NCBI GenBank assembly: GCA_016186375.1
Contig: JACPLS010000025.1
Coordinates: forward strand, 1 to 13,410
Source of the DNA: Candidatus Pacearchaeota archaeon
GTDB taxonomy: Archaea; Nanobdellota; Nanobdellia; Pacearchaeales; GW2011-AR1
Length of the DNA stretch: 13,410 nucleotides
Reading direction: 5' to 3'
The notes below the pieces were generated by a model. That model worked only from the letters and a program-made list of their open reading frames with translations. It was not told the origin of the DNA and ran no database searches. How positions within the stretch are numbered: position 1 is the stretch's first letter; each line of letters begins with the position of its first letter. The position numbers were made by a program, and so were the translations under genes. Shown here piece by piece: positions 12,651 through 13,410 of this stretch.

Positions 12651-12983
12651 TTAACGCCTTCTTTCTAAAATTGAAGTAACATAATTATCAAGACATTCAA
12701 TAGGCACCATTCGCAATAATAGATTAACCTCTGAATCTGTTATCGCACAGCCAGCTTTATGCACCCTCTGAAGAGCGTACCTAAATCTTCTATAACCTAC
12801 TCCTGCAATATTACTATCCATAGGAATAAATCTACCTAACTTAATTATAAACCCATTTCTTCTATCTTTAATTGCATATCCTTTTTCTTTAAGATAATCC
12901 CAATGATACTGAGCAGAAATCATCATTCCCGTACTCGGGGTGTGCCTGTAAATATTTCTACCTCGTCTACTTCTGAATGCCAT
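12651..12983 (-). CDS. small basic protein of unknown function
   Basis: From the ATG at 12983 the product is 110 residues. It starts AFRSRRGRNIYRHTPSTG and ends ILERRR, with Arg and Lys spread throughout, so it is strongly basic. There are two Cys (AGCAIT, IECLDN) and no membrane segment. I do not recognise a family. It could bind nucleic acid. The frame is open further upstream to a TTG at 13031, but that start would be within a 26-bp inverted repeat and its promoter. The gene is divergent from the Fic gene and convergent with the HEPN pair. No Shine-Dalgarno site is visible. Confidence 0.6.
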   Translation of the reverse strand: MAFRSRRGRNIYRHTPSTGMMISAQYHWDYLKEKGYAIKDRRNGFIIKLGRFIPMDSNIAGVGYRRFRYALQRVHKAGCAITDSEVNLLLRMVPIECLDNYVTSILERRR

Positions 12984-12998
12984 ATTAAAAAAAGAATG

Positions 12999-13024
12999 TA
13001 ACATACAAATAAGTTTGTATGTTA
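12999..13024. promoter_or_regulatory. 26-bp inverted repeat upstream of the basic protein gene
   Basis: TAACATACAAA (12999-13009) and its exact reverse complement (13014-13024) flank a four-base spacer. The 11-bp arms lie 15 bp before the ATG at 12983, at the likely transcription start. It could be an operator, or a hairpin in the leader. Confidence 0.6.
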
Positions 13025-13075
13025 AAAACAATTAAGAAATAACCTCTCTTCTCTCAAATAGATCTCTCAAAACAC

Positions 13076-13128
13076 TATACATTACATTTAACTCAAAATA
13101 CTAATATTTATATACTTTGTAATGTATA
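13076..13128 (+). promoter_or_regulatory. Fic gene promoter with flanking 11-bp inverted repeat
   Basis: TATACATTACA (13076-13086) and its exact reverse complement (13118-13128) sit on both sides of a TATA box (ATATTTATATA, 13103-13113). The TATA is centred about 27 bp before the ATG at 13136. The arrangement suggests a repressor-bound operator spanning the promoter. Confidence 0.55.
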
Positions 13129-13135
13129 AATATCC

Positions 13136-13410
13136 ATGAGGTTAATTAAAAGGAAATCAGGAAATAAGGAATATTATTATTTACAACACTCATTCAGAAG
13201 AGAAAAGAAAGTAATAACAAAAGAAAAATACCTGGGTGAAAAAATACCTGAAAATATTGAGAAAATCAGAGAATTCTTCAAGAAAGAGATTAATTATGAC
13301 CTTAACAAAAAGCTAAAAGTCATAAAGAAAAGTTTTCAAAAGGAATGGCAAAGAATACCTGAAAGTGCAAAAAAAAGAGAGCTTGAGGAAATATCTATAG
13401 CTTTTACTTA
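13136..13410 (+). CDS. probable Fic-family protein, N-terminal 91 residues (cut by window edge)
   Basis: The frame runs from the ATG at 13136 to the window edge without a stop. The beginning, KRKSGNKEYYYLQHSFRREKKVITKEKYLG, matches the N-terminal segment of a group of archaeal and bacterial Fic proteins that often continues with KKIPENIE and a coiled-coil helix. The final residues, ELEEISIAFT, fit the lead-in to the AFTYNSN-IEG inhibitory motif that precedes the Fic core. Fic enzymes transfer AMP to target proteins. The catalytic HPFx[D/E]GNGR motif lies outside the window, so activity cannot be judged. A TATA and inverted repeat precede the start. Confidence 0.55.
   Translation, partial: MRLIKRKSGNKEYYYLQHSFRREKKVITKEKYLGEKIPENIEKIREFFKKEINYDLNKKLKVIKKSFQKEWQRIPESAKKRELEEISIAFT

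Noticed and set aside
12984..13031. TTG start adding 16 residues to the basic protein
   Set aside because: The added part would be translated from the inverted repeat and promoter, and an ATG with better context exists at 12983.
1..13410. CRISPR array, insertion sequence or attachment site
   Set aside because: No regularly spaced repeats, no transposase-like frame, and no repeat of a tRNA 3' end were seen.

Overview
The window looks like a piece of an AT-rich archaeal chromosome, most likely from a small-genome DPANN lineage close to Woesearchaeota or Pacearchaeota. The domain is secure: there is a TFB with a zinc ribbon and two cyclin repeats, ribosomal protein S8e, an Sm-like protein, a tRNA-Arg with a bulge-helix-bulge intron at position 37/38, and TATA/BRE promoters. 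In at least seven genes the TATA box lies about 24-27 bp upstream of the start codon, which points to mostly leaderless transcription. The lineage is inferred from gene style, not from a marker tree.

Layout. Positions 1-1341 (minus strand) hold a run of toxin-antitoxin-like genes: a cut-off AbrB-fold antitoxin, a complete vapB-vapC pair, and a DUF2283 protein preceded by a small toxin-like gene. Both AbrB genes have a near-perfect or perfect palindrome directly against the start codon. Positions 1365-6075 hold the housekeeping core: tRNA-Leu(TAG), tfb, rps8e, an Lsm gene and rnz on the minus strand, then on the plus strand a small two-helix membrane protein, intron-bearing tRNA-Arg(TCT), a small orphan followed by a low-molecular-weight phosphatase, and tRNA-Cys(GCA). 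About 400 bases upstream of the tRNA-Leu (1449-1851) show no gene.

Positions 6088-8090 (minus) hold a methyltransferase and an AzgA-type purine permease. The permease frame is broken once, near 6919-6934. Positions 8154-10459 (minus) hold the most distinctive unit: a tightly coupled four-gene operon of a probable Janus/PHPT-type phosphohistidine phosphatase, two receiver-domain proteins, and a secreted beta-rich protein that looks like a bacterial outer-membrane beta-barrel and ends in an aromatic residue. A TrmB-type regulator is divergent from it, and an imperfect 24-bp palindrome sits between the two promoters. This suggests a regulated phospho-signalling module with a cell-surface output, but no histidine kinase is present in the window.

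Positions 11366-13410 return to defence- or stress-type genes: an HTH-nucleotidyltransferase plus HEPN pair behind a 15-bp direct repeat, an unrecognised basic protein, and the N-terminus of a probable Fic protein. The last two are divergent and each has its own inverted repeat at the promoter.
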